This document shows positions 43,213 through 50,426 of a DNA stretch of 50,426 nt, piece after piece; within the stretch, counting starts at the first letter, position 1; each line of letters starts with the position of its first letter. A model generated the notes under the pieces. The model did no database searches. It was not told the DNA's origin and saw only the letters and a list, made by a program, of their open reading frames with translations. The position numbers were made by a program, and so were the translations under genes. Location of the stretch: positions 1 through 50,426 of the forward strand of contig CAZBRO010000035.1 in the NCBI GenBank assembly GCA_964494505.1, read 5' to 3'. Source of the DNA: CAIYRG01 sp964494505 (GTDB taxonomy: Bacteria; Pseudomonadota; Alphaproteobacteria; Micropepsales; Micropepsaceae).

Positions 43213-43862
43213 CCGCCACGCAGGATTTGATCGAATCGCTTGCCGCGGATGCGAAACCCGTCCGGCGCTTGCGGCCGCCCTTGGCGCGCGCGACTGTGTG
43301 GCTCGCTGCATTCGTGGCGGTGGTCGGCGCCGTGACGTTGGTCACCGGCGCCTGGCCCGCGATGATCCCGCGCCTTGAGAGCGCTCCCTTTGCCGTCGAG
43401 ATGGCCGCTACGTTCGTGACCGGTCTGACCGCGGTAATCGCGGCTTTCTACCTCAGCCTCCCCGACCGCAGCCGGTTCTGGATATTCCTCCCCTTGCCGT
43501 CGCTTCTGCTGTGGCTCGCGAGCAGCGGCTATGGCTGTTATCGAAATTGGATAGTTTATGGTCCGCAGGGCTGGCGATTGGGGCGTTCGTCGGACTGCTT
43601 CGTTTTCATCATCACGATGAGCATCCCGGTGGCGATTGCGCTCTATCTTGCACTTCGCCGCGCTTTGCCGCTCGATCCATTACGCGTGATGGCAGTAGGC
43701 GGCCTTGGTGTGGCAGCGCTCGCGGCAGCCACCTTGCAATTTTATCACCCTTTCGACGTGACCATTGTCGATCTCGCTGTGCATGTCGTCGCGGTTCTTC
43801 TCGTGGTCGCGGCAATGATGGCGGGCAGTCGCATGCCATCGCGTCGGCCGAGACGGCGGTAG
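43209..43862 (+). CDS. nrsF: NrsF-family anti-sigma factor (DUF1109)
   Basis: A 217-aa inner-membrane protein with six probable helices (ATVWLAAFVAVVGAVTLVTG, MAATFVTGLTAVIAAFYLSL, FWIFLPLPSLLLWLASSG, CFVFIITMSIPVAIALYLAL, LRVMAVGGLGVAALAAATLQ, VDLAVHVVAVLLVVAAMMAG). Two periplasmic-side cysteines (YGCYRNW and SSDCFVF) correspond to the pair that senses metals in this family. GTG 43209 overlaps the sigma factor stop, the usual arrangement. It should hold the sigma factor inactive until metal binding releases it. Confidence 0.92.
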   Translation: MTATQDLIESLAADAKPVRRLRPPLARATVWLAAFVAVVGAVTLVTGAWPAMIPRLESAPFAVEMAATFVTGLTAVIAAFYLSLPDRSRFWIFLPLPSLLLWLASSGYGCYRNWIVYGPQGWRLGRSSDCFVFIITMSIPVAIALYLALRRALPLDPLRVMAVGGLGVAALAAATLQFYHPFDVTIVDLAVHVVAVLLVVAAMMAGSRMPSRRPRRR

Positions 43863-44224
43863 GGCGGGCTTGGCACGCAAGGACCCCCGCTGTGGCTTGC
43901 ACCCTCCGCCTGTTCTAGAGACGGTGACCTGCCATTGAGACTTGCAGCGTTTGTGGTGGGGCGAGCAAACCGCTCGATGGAAGGGCAACGCTCGAGCACA
44001 GGAGAGCAATGGCCGTCGGAGTGAGTCCGCAATGTCGGCTCATGACGTTCCCTCCCGGTTCTGTAGCCTGCGAGGCACGCTACACCCCTATGGGCGCTCG
44101 CAAGTGGGCCCGATGTCTATTCCTGGTGGGCAACAGGGCCGGTGCGAAACGGCCCCTCGTACCTCCTGACGAACCTCCGTCAATCGAGTATCCTTGGCAA
44201 TGCGAGGCGGTTTGGGAGGTCGTC
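43863..44224. other. gap between nrsF and the solute-binding protein
   Basis: I see no gene or RNA here. A frame running from 44009 into the next gene lacks a signal or family match before the true start. The promoter of the next gene must lie here; I found no sigma-F box. Confidence 0.4.
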
Positions 44225-44986
44225 ATGAAAGCTTGGTCGAGAATCATCGCCGTCACATTGGCGGGTTGCTTGAGTGCACTCGTTGCCGGCGCGCCCGCCC
44301 GTGCCGCTGAAATCACCGTTGTTGCCGGTGGCGGCCCGTTGCCCGATGTCTTGGGCACGCTGATGCCCATGTTCGAAAGGGCGACGGGGAACAAAGTCAA
44401 GATCAGTTCGAAGAGTCCGTCGGAGATTGCCGCAGACCTCAAGCAGGGCACTGCCGATCTCGTCATCACGAACACCGAGGTCGTGGACGACTTGGCAAAG
44501 AGCGGCGCTGTGAGCGCTGACGGCAAGACGTTGCTGATGATCTCGAAGGTGGCCGTCGGGGTGAAGGCCGGCGCGCCGAGGCCGGATATCAGCACGCCCG
44601 ACAAGCTCAAAGCGGCGTTATTGGCGGCGAAGACTGTCGGCTACAGCCAGGGTTCCAGCGGCCAGCATTTTCTGACCGTGATGCAGAGACTTGGCATTTC
44701 GGATGCGATCAAGCCCAAGGCCGTCGTCGTGCAGGGCCGCCCGGTCGGGGCCGCCATTGCGTCAGGTGAAGCCGAGATCGGGATTCAGCAAGTCGCCGAA
44801 TTGCGGCCCGTTGCGGGCGTCGATGTGATTGGTGAATTGCCCCCTTCGCTGCAGAAGCAGATACCCTATTCCGCCGGCATCGGGGCCAAGGCGAAAGACG
44901 CGGCCACCGCCCGTGCTCTCGTGACGTTCCTGCGGTCTGCACCCGCTTTGGATGTGCTCAAGCGCAAAGGCATGGACCTCCCCTGA
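44225..44986 (+). CDS. periplasmic substrate-binding protein (ModA/type 2 fold)
   Basis: A 253-aa protein. It has a signal peptide (MKAWSRIIAVTLAGCLSALV...ARA), then ITVVAGGGPLPDVLGTLMPM, the hinge-type VKISSKSPSEIAADLKQGTA DLVI, and VGYSQGSSGQHFLTVMQRLG. This is the layout of molybdate-type or extracytoplasmic type 2 binding proteins. No ABC permease or ATPase gene is beside it, so the ligand and partner are unknown; an orphan sensory or storage role is possible. ATG 44225 is preceded by GGAGGTCGTC. Confidence 0.85.
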   Translation: MKAWSRIIAVTLAGCLSALVAGAPARAAEITVVAGGGPLPDVLGTLMPMFERATGNKVKISSKSPSEIAADLKQGTADLVITNTEVVDDLAKSGAVSADGKTLLMISKVAVGVKAGAPRPDISTPDKLKAALLAAKTVGYSQGSSGQHFLTVMQRLGISDAIKPKAVVVQGRPVGAAIASGEAEIGIQQVAELRPVAGVDVIGELPPSLQKQIPYSAGIGAKAKDAATARALVTFLRSAPALDVLKRKGMDLP

Positions 44987-45178
44987 TGCTTAGGCTTGAG
45001 CGGCACCGACCTGACGATTTCATGGGCGATTAAGGCGCCGCGGCTCCCGTAGCGCCTCCCGTAAGTGAAGCGTCGCCGGCGAATGCGCGCTGAGCGCAGA
45101 TTTGGCCTATTGCGGCTCAAGGGAAAGCGCGCACTCTTGAGCATCGTAGCGGCGGCCGTCCCACATATGGGTTTTCCC

Positions 45179-45733
45179 ATGAGCAAAGCCTTCACCAAAG
45201 AAAGCGAGAATGCGGACGACGAGGCCGAAGAAGCCGATGCCTTGCCCGCTCATGTGAAAAATTATGTGACGCCGGGAGGGATGGCGGCGCTGCAAGAGGA
45301 ATTCCGCAAACTGCTTTATGAGGAGCGGCCCAAAGTGGTCGAGATCGTGTCCTGGGCGGCCGGCAATGGCGACCGCTCCGAGAATGGCGATTACATTTAC
45401 GGCAAGAGACGCTTGCGTGAAATCGATTCGCGGGCGCGCTACCTCGCCAAACGTATCGAAAGCGCCGACGTGGTCGACCCGGCACAGCAGAAAAACCAGG
45501 ATCAGGTGTTCTTCGGCGCCACCGTCGAATACGCACGCCAGGACAATATGCAACAAAGGGTGACCATTGTCGGCATCGACGAGGCCGATCTCGCAAACGG
45601 CAAGATCAGCTGGTTGTCGCCTATTGCGCGCGCTTTGATGAAAGCGCATTCCGGCGATGTCATCGAATTCCACACGCCGTCGGGACCGCAGACGCTTGAA
45701 GTGCTTTCGATTGCGTATGAGAGCGGGAAGTAA
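45179..45733 (+). CDS. greB: transcription elongation factor GreB
   Basis: A 184-aa protein. The N-terminal coiled coil contains GNGDRSENGDYIYGKRRLRE with the acidic tip and the basic patch after it. The C-terminal FKBP-like domain has VFFGATVEYARQDNMQQRVT and GKISWLSPIARALMKAHSGD. GreB rescues backtracked RNA polymerase by stimulating transcript cleavage. The extra acidic N-terminus (ESENADDEAEEADALPAHVK) is slightly longer than in E. coli. ATG 45179 is set by family length. It stands alone. Confidence 0.95.
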   Translation: MSKAFTKESENADDEAEEADALPAHVKNYVTPGGMAALQEEFRKLLYEERPKVVEIVSWAAGNGDRSENGDYIYGKRRLREIDSRARYLAKRIESADVVDPAQQKNQDQVFFGATVEYARQDNMQQRVTIVGIDEADLANGKISWLSPIARALMKAHSGDVIEFHTPSGPQTLEVLSIAYESGK

Positions 45734-45851
45734 GTCCTCCTCGGAATGCAACCGATTGCCCCGTCGCCGATTCCTGAACCGGCAGCCTTGAGCTTTTGTC
45801 AGTAACCCCTTGGCGGAGGCTGGTCGCGCGCGGCCGAAGTCGATCTGCCGT

Positions 45852-46706
45852 TTAGAAGTCGCGTTTGGTGGCGTGAGGTACGGGCACGGCACCCGGCACG
45901 GGTATAAGTCCGTCACCGGCTTCGGCGCAGATATCCTCTTCCCAGTGATCGTTGCGGTTTTCGTAGCCTCGTTCGAATTGAACCAATCCGTTCCAGGGCG
46001 CCGTGAACGTACCCGGATCCTCTATATGGACGAGGACATCGAATCCCTTTCCGCCGCGGGTCAGTTTGAACCGCTCGATCACGTGCAACTGTTTTGTGTG
46101 CGGTGTACGGAACCGGTCGAGAGGCCCTTTGTCATCGAGGCCGATTGTGTCGACGACAAGCGTATCGCCATTCTCGTAATGGCCAACCGATTCTCCGTAC
46201 CATGAATATCCCGGATTCTTGCTGTGCGGCACGTCGAGATAAATCCGCCTGACCTGCGCATCGCGCTTCCACAGCAACAACACTTCCTTCGGAGTCTGTA
46301 GAATTTCCATCGGTTCACCGGGAAACAGTAGAATTCCCGGCACACCGCCGGGAAAGCAACGCGACGGCGCATTGAACCCAATCTCTCCGCCGATGACTTT
46401 CCGATTGGCGTCATCCATGACCTTCTTGGCCCAGGGCAGCAGCAGCGGATTGTCGGTTACCGCGACCGGGTCCACGATCTTCGGCCGGTATTTGTCGGTG
46501 CCGGCAATGGGCGCCGGCCCGGTGTCGCCGGGAACCCGCTGGTAGTTCGGCCCGCCCGAAAGAACCCACATCACCCGGGCAGAGCTGAAATCCGGTATGG
46601 CGCTCTTGCTCGTCTCGGCGGCTTGCACAAACACCGGCGCGCAGGCAAGCACTAATGCCCCCACCGAACCGGCGCTGCGCCGCACGAGGCATCCAATCGT
46701 TTTCAT
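45852..46706 (-). CDS. exported protein of a four-member paralogous family (1)
   Basis: A 284-aa protein with a signal peptide (ending VFVQAAE). The mature part holds NPLLLPWAKKVMDDANRKV, GGVPGILLFP, the family core SWYGESVGHYENGDTLVVDT with DRFRTPHTKQLHVIERF, and HIEDPGTFTAPWNGLVQF. It ends in EEDICAEAGDGLIP. The same layout recurs at 46776, 48273 and 49367. I do not know the function. The genes cluster around a DUF6152 protein, a pairing I have seen in environmental alphaproteobacteria and acidobacteria. ATG 46706 follows GGGGAAAA. Confidence 0.8.
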   Translation of the reverse strand: MKTIGCLVRRSAGSVGALVLACAPVFVQAAETSKSAIPDFSSARVMWVLSGGPNYQRVPGDTGPAPIAGTDKYRPKIVDPVAVTDNPLLLPWAKKVMDDANRKVIGGEIGFNAPSRCFPGGVPGILLFPGEPMEILQTPKEVLLLWKRDAQVRRIYLDVPHSKNPGYSWYGESVGHYENGDTLVVDTIGLDDKGPLDRFRTPHTKQLHVIERFKLTRGGKGFDVLVHIEDPGTFTAPWNGLVQFERGYENRNDHWEEDICAEAGDGLIPVPGAVPVPHATKRDF

Positions 46707-46775
46707 CGGCGATTTTCCCCTTTGGAATGCAGCCGGGCCGCATGCAGTGCCGTGGCGGTCATGCAGGTTTTTACG

Positions 46776-47525
46776 CTATTGCGGCCTCACGCCCTTCACC
46801 TGTGTCAGATCACGGTGCTTTTCACCGCAATTGTAATCCATGATGCGGATGTCGGGACGAGCCTGATAAACGAAGCGCACCGTCCAGTCCTTGGTGAACA
46901 CGGCCGGATCGTGGATGGTGATCACGTCCTCCAGACTCTTGCCACTGTCCAGCTTTCGGATGCGCTCGGTGGTGCGCAGTTGATCGCTATGCGGGGCGCC
47001 TGAATTGTCGAGAAATGTCGTGTCGTTGAATCCGGCCGTGTCGATGACCAATGTGTCCCCGTCCCAATGCCCCACCGAATGCCCGGCATAAAACGGTAGC
47101 ACCTGCAACTCGCTGTCGGGCGGCATCGGCTTCTGCATGTCGATGCGCCTGATCATGTGATTGATCTCGTAGAGGAGATAGATTTCGCCGCGATTAGGCG
47201 TCTGAACAATCTCGAACGGATAGGGGCTTTCCAATGCCCGCGGCACTCCGTCGGGAAGGCAGTACTCGCGCGCCCCATCCTCGAGTTTTCCGGCGTTGAG
47301 ATCGGCCATGTTCTTTTTATATGCCGCCATGGCATCGGGCTTATAGGGAGGAATGCCGCCCGTCATCGGTTCGATGCGCGGACTGTAGGTTGTTGTCCAA
47401 TAGACACCGCTGATGTCGGGCGGCGCCGGCGCGGCTTGCGCAGGATTTGATTCTGCGGCCGGCCATAGGCCGAGGGCCGTCACGGCAAGCCCAAGCAACA
47501 AGGTTTCAATGCCTAGATATTTCAT
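46776..47525 (-). CDS. exported protein of the same family (2), divergent
   Basis: A 249-aa protein with a signal peptide (MKYLGIETLLLGLAVTALGL...). It keeps the family core in altered form: GHSVGHWDGDTLVIDTAGFN, NSGAPHSDQLRTTERIRKLD and ITIHDPAVFTKDWTVRFVYQ. The N-terminal half differs (PDISGVYWTTTYSPRIEPMT) and the end is DYNCGEKHRDLTQVKGVRPQ. It is the most divergent of the four. It lies 69 nt from the first member, on the same strand, so the two may be co-transcribed. Confidence 0.78.
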   Translation of the reverse strand: MKYLGIETLLLGLAVTALGLWPAAESNPAQAAPAPPDISGVYWTTTYSPRIEPMTGGIPPYKPDAMAAYKKNMADLNAGKLEDGAREYCLPDGVPRALESPYPFEIVQTPNRGEIYLLYEINHMIRRIDMQKPMPPDSELQVLPFYAGHSVGHWDGDTLVIDTAGFNDTTFLDNSGAPHSDQLRTTERIRKLDSGKSLEDVITIHDPAVFTKDWTVRFVYQARPDIRIMDYNCGEKHRDLTQVKGVRPQ

Positions 47526-47580
47526 TGACGCTCTGATCCGGAAAGCCGCGAAGTCTTGGCAACAGCAGAAAACGCGGATT

Positions 47581-48018
47581 TCAGGAACCCTCCGCCGCGC
47601 GATGTTCGGCGCGCGCCTTCAGCCGCGACTGCGCTCCGCCGTCGTTCTTGACCATGTTGTGGCCGCCGCCATCGAGGGTGACAAAATCGCCTCCCGGGAG
47701 GCCGCTCTTCATCGGGTGCACGGTCATGCGCACTTTATCCCCCGGCTGCAGCGTCTTGGGATTCCAACCGAGCGAAACCAAAATGGTCAGCGAACCCATT
47801 TCGACCGCCCACTCCTGCGGCTGGCCTTTTGAGTCCGTCACCATCACCCGGATCCAGCTGTGCGGATTCGTCCACATGAATTGCTTCACGGTGCCTTCGA
47901 TGGAGATGTCCTTGTTCACGTCGAACATGGCGTAGGAGTGATGTGCAGACGCGGGCGGAGCAGCAACGGCCGTCGCGATCACGAGGGCCAGACCGGGCAT
48001 GCCATAACTTCTGACCAT
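47581..48018 (-). CDS. exported DUF6152 protein
   Basis: A 145-aa protein. After a signal peptide (ALVIATAVAAPPASA) comes HHSYAMFDVNKDISIEGTVK, FMWTNPHSWIRVMVTDSKGQ and LQPGDKVRMTVHPMKSGLPG GDF, the whole DUF6152 pattern. The mature N-terminus starts with His-His-Ser, which could bind a metal. The fold is probably a small beta barrel; the role is unknown. It lies among the four paralogues and is usually found beside them. Confidence 0.85.
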   Translation of the reverse strand: MVRSYGMPGLALVIATAVAAPPASAHHSYAMFDVNKDISIEGTVKQFMWTNPHSWIRVMVTDSKGQPQEWAVEMGSLTILVSLGWNPKTLQPGDKVRMTVHPMKSGLPGGDFVTLDGGGHNMVKNDGGAQSRLKARAEHRAAEGS

Positions 48019-48272
48019 CGCTGCTTTCTCCTTTGCCGGACGCCAATCACGCGTGGCTTTAGATATGCAGATTCGCGTCGCTGACAGTCACCGGGGAATC
48101 TGCCCATATGCGGCAAATCTTGTAACGTGAAGAACTCCATCTGCAAAGGGCTGGGTGCCCGAGCACGCGACCACCGGCAGCACCGCCACGGCGCTGTGAA
48201 GCAGGGTGAAAACCCGCAGCGGACCGTGGGCGGTGACCAGCTCGTGATCGCGCATCCGAGGCCCCCGTTTGC
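48019..48272. other. gap with no supported gene
   Basis: I checked a GC-rich segment near 48130-48240 for a riboswitch or reading frame and found no convincing one. Confidence 0.4.
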
Positions 48273-49103
48273 TCAGAAGTCCGGAGTTTTGGCGACCGGG
48301 ATGCCGTAGTCGAAGAGCATGAAATTGCCCTCCTGACAGATTTCTTCGTCAAGCGTGTCCTGCGCCCGATTGAGGCGGCGGATCACCTGGAAGGGTTTGT
48401 AGAACGTGCCCGGATCCTCGATCGTCATGTGGATTTCGAGCTGCTTGCCGCCGTCGATCATCCGAATACGCTCCACCACGTGCAGTTTCTCGGTGTGCGG
48501 CGTGCGGTAGGTATCGACGAAGGTCTTGGTGTTTTGGCCGATCGTGTCAATGACCAGCGTATCGCCCTCATAATGCCCGACGGATTCTCCGTACCAGGAG
48601 GGTTTCGGATTGGCCGACTGGGGCACGTTCAAATAGATGTGCCGCGCGGACCGCTCCTCAGTCGCGATCTGAAGAACTTCCTTGTCCGTCTGAATGAAGT
48701 AGAACGGGCCGCCCGCCCGATTGTAGTCGGGAACGCCCGAGGGCTTGCAGGATTGGCCGGGCGTATAGGCGATCTTGCCGGCCAGCACCTCGTCATTGTC
48801 CTTTTTCATGATGTCCTTGGCCCATTGCATCACGTTGGGGTTGGTCAGATCGGCGATGCGATAGGCCGGCTGCTTTCCGGTGTTGTTGGCCACATGGGGA
48901 TGGGCCGGATCGTCGACCATGGGACTGGGCGAGCCGGGGACCGGCATGAAGTCGGTGCCGGGCCTGCCCCGCCAGGCCGTCTGGTTCGAGGAGAAGTCCG
49001 GTATGGATGTGCTTTGTGCTGCGGCGCCGCCCGCAAAGGCTGCCGCGGCGAAGAGGACCGACACGCCCGCGACAAGCCGCGACGTTGAAGCGACCCTGGA
49101 CAT
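48273..49103 (-). CDS. exported protein of the paralogous family (3)
   Basis: A 276-aa protein. ATG 49103 follows GGGAGAAGAGG, which fixes the start ahead of a signal peptide (VAGVSVLFAAAAFAGGAAAQ). The mature part includes IPDFSSNQTAWRGRPGTDFM, DIMKKDNDEVLAGKIAYTPG, the core SWYGESVGHYEGDTLVIDTI with DTYRTPHTEKLHVVERIRMI, and MTIEDPGTFYKPFQVIRRLN. It ends DEEICQEGNFMLFDYGIP. It is close to members 1 and 4. Confidence 0.8.
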   Translation of the reverse strand: MSRVASTSRLVAGVSVLFAAAAFAGGAAAQSTSIPDFSSNQTAWRGRPGTDFMPVPGSPSPMVDDPAHPHVANNTGKQPAYRIADLTNPNVMQWAKDIMKKDNDEVLAGKIAYTPGQSCKPSGVPDYNRAGGPFYFIQTDKEVLQIATEERSARHIYLNVPQSANPKPSWYGESVGHYEGDTLVIDTIGQNTKTFVDTYRTPHTEKLHVVERIRMIDGGKQLEIHMTIEDPGTFYKPFQVIRRLNRAQDTLDEEICQEGNFMLFDYGIPVAKTPDF

Positions 49104-49366
49104 CCTCTTCTCCCGTTTTCTCGTGGTCCGATTGGCGTTCGGATATGCGCCTTGGTCGCGAAAGCCTAGCTCCGCCAAAGACGGGCCACAAGCGAGAGCG
49201 GTGTATGTCTACTAAAGCGATTTGTTTCTACTCCGCTCCGTCCCAACCGACTCACAATCCGCGACTGCACCACCGGAAGCCCGGATCACCTTCCCGGAAG
49301 AACGGCAGCACGTCCTTGTGCCAACCGTGGTGCCTCAGCTAAAAGCCGAATATGAGGAGACCGTTC

Positions 49367-50269
49367 ATGTCCGCATTTCCGCCAATGAGCAGCGTAAGAA
49401 AGCGCACGGCAGCACGAATGCTGGCGGGCCTGTTGTGCGCGGCTGCGGCTTTTGGCTTAGCGCAAAGTGAAGGCGCTTTCGCGCAAACCGCTGCCATACC
49501 CAATTTTGCCCTATCGGGCGCCATGGGTTGGCTCAAGGCCGGTTCCGGCGATGAATTTACGTCCCCGGACTCCGGCCCGGGTCCCGTCGTCGCGGACACG
49601 AGCCATGACGTGGGAGCGGGCACACGGACGACAGGGAATCCGCGGCTTTTCAAAGTTGGGGACCTCACCAATCCCATCCTGCAGCCTTGGGTCGTGGAGC
49701 GCATGAGGAAGTCCAACGAAGAGGTGCTTGCCGGGAAAGTTGCTTTCACCGCGCGGGCGCGGTGCTGGCCTCATGGAGTGCCCGGCTTTCTGCTCTATCC
49801 GGTCCACCCGATCTTCTTCATTCAATCGCCGAAAGAAATGGTGATGGTTTGGGGGCAGGATTTCCAGACGCGCCATGTTCTCCTGAACGTCCCCCACAGC
49901 GCCAATCCGAAGCCGTCCTGGTACGGCGAATCCGTCGGCCATTACGAAAACGGCGACACGCTGGTGGTCGATACCATCGGTTTGAACGACAGGACCTATA
50001 TCGACAATTTCCGCACGCCGCATACCGACAAGCTCCACGTGGTCGAGCGCTTCACGCTCGTCAAAGACGGCCAAGAATTGGAAGTGAGGGCTCACGTCGA
50101 GGATCCCGGCGCCTTCACGATGCCGTGGGACGCGGTGACGCATTACCGGATTGACCGGCGGCCGGACGAAGTGCCCCTGCACGAGATGCTCTGCGCCGAG
50201 AACAACAATGACGACTTTTTCAACCAGGGCCTCGTGCCGATCCCGCAAGCCGCCAAGCCGGATTTCTGA
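49367..50269 (+). CDS. exported protein of the paralogous family (4)
   Basis: A 300-aa protein on the plus strand, opposite to the other three. GAGGAGACC precedes ATG 49367. The signal region is KRTAARMLAGLLCAAAAFGL. The core reads SWYGESVGHYENGDTLVVDT with DNFRTPHTDKLHVVERFTLV and AHVEDPGAFTMPWDAVTHYR. It ends in EMLCAENNNDDFFNQGLVPI, the counterpart of the ICAE end in member 1. Divergence from member 3 leaves a shared 260-bp promoter region. Confidence 0.8.
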   Translation: MSAFPPMSSVRKRTAARMLAGLLCAAAAFGLAQSEGAFAQTAAIPNFALSGAMGWLKAGSGDEFTSPDSGPGPVVADTSHDVGAGTRTTGNPRLFKVGDLTNPILQPWVVERMRKSNEEVLAGKVAFTARARCWPHGVPGFLLYPVHPIFFIQSPKEMVMVWGQDFQTRHVLLNVPHSANPKPSWYGESVGHYENGDTLVVDTIGLNDRTYIDNFRTPHTDKLHVVERFTLVKDGQELEVRAHVEDPGAFTMPWDAVTHYRIDRRPDEVPLHEMLCAENNNDDFFNQGLVPIPQAAKPDF

Positions 50270-50426
50270 GCGGTCTGATTTGGGTCATTTCCTGCTATCC
50301 GGCCTGCTTGCCACGAACGGCCGCTTCTCGCCACAAGCAGACATTCAGTTGAGCGGCTTTGCGGCCGTTAGACTAGGCCGCGTGGACAAATTTGAGCCAG
50401 TAACGAGTTGAAGCCAAGAACAACAT

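Noticed and set aside
48127..48240. GC-rich stretch considered as a cobalamin riboswitch
   Set aside because: A few similar words (GGTGAAAACCCGCAGCG) but no full B12 box or consistent stems, and no cobalamin gene downstream.

Overview
The window looks like part of a draft or metagenome assembly of an alphaproteobacterium. The evidence is high-GC coding sequence, a sigF/nrsF pair beside a bufferin operon as known from Caulobacter, and an internal scaffold gap of exactly 100 N. I cannot name the genus.

Region 1 (1-18367) is an integrated element of about 18.3 kb. Its left edge is the 3' end of a tRNA-Ser(GGA) gene. A 15-bp direct copy of that end (50-64) recurs at 18353-18367, and 12-bp tandem motifs lie inside both ends. 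From left to right it holds an AT-rich leader-like stretch and a type II-C CRISPR array of about 85 identical 36-bp repeats (700-6438). Next come cas2, cas1 and cas9 on the minus strand and a tracrRNA locus on the plus strand. Then follow a decayed lambda-I-like tail assembly gene, a helix-turn-helix protein and a large primase-helicase. A chain of four overlapping small genes with two more helix-turn-helix proteins, a strong terminator, a small membrane protein and a P4-type tyrosine recombinase complete it. Integrase, small HTH regulators and a primase-helicase make a phage-satellite-like backbone, with a complete Cas9 immune system as cargo.

Region 2 (18368-22900) is chromosomal and partly decayed. 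It holds a frameshifted ABC permease fragment that ends at the attachment site, two exported c-type cytochromes, an APH-like/P-loop kinase fusion and a broken slipin gene.

Region 3 (23186-38805) is a 15.6-kb plus-strand run. Phosphoglucomutase, glucan phosphorylase (frameshifted here), a HAD hydrolase, acetate kinase and phosphoketolase lead directly into a complete N-ATPase operon in the order atpDCQRBEFAG. Together they could turn stored glycogen into acetyl phosphate and ATP, and couple that ATP to ion transport.

Region 4 (39065-45733) holds a bufferin operon (bufABCD, minus strand) preceded by a match to the sigma-F promoter consensus. The divergent sigF-nrsF pair, a solute-binding protein and greB follow. 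Region 5 (45852-50269) holds four paralogous exported proteins of unknown function around a DUF6152 protein.
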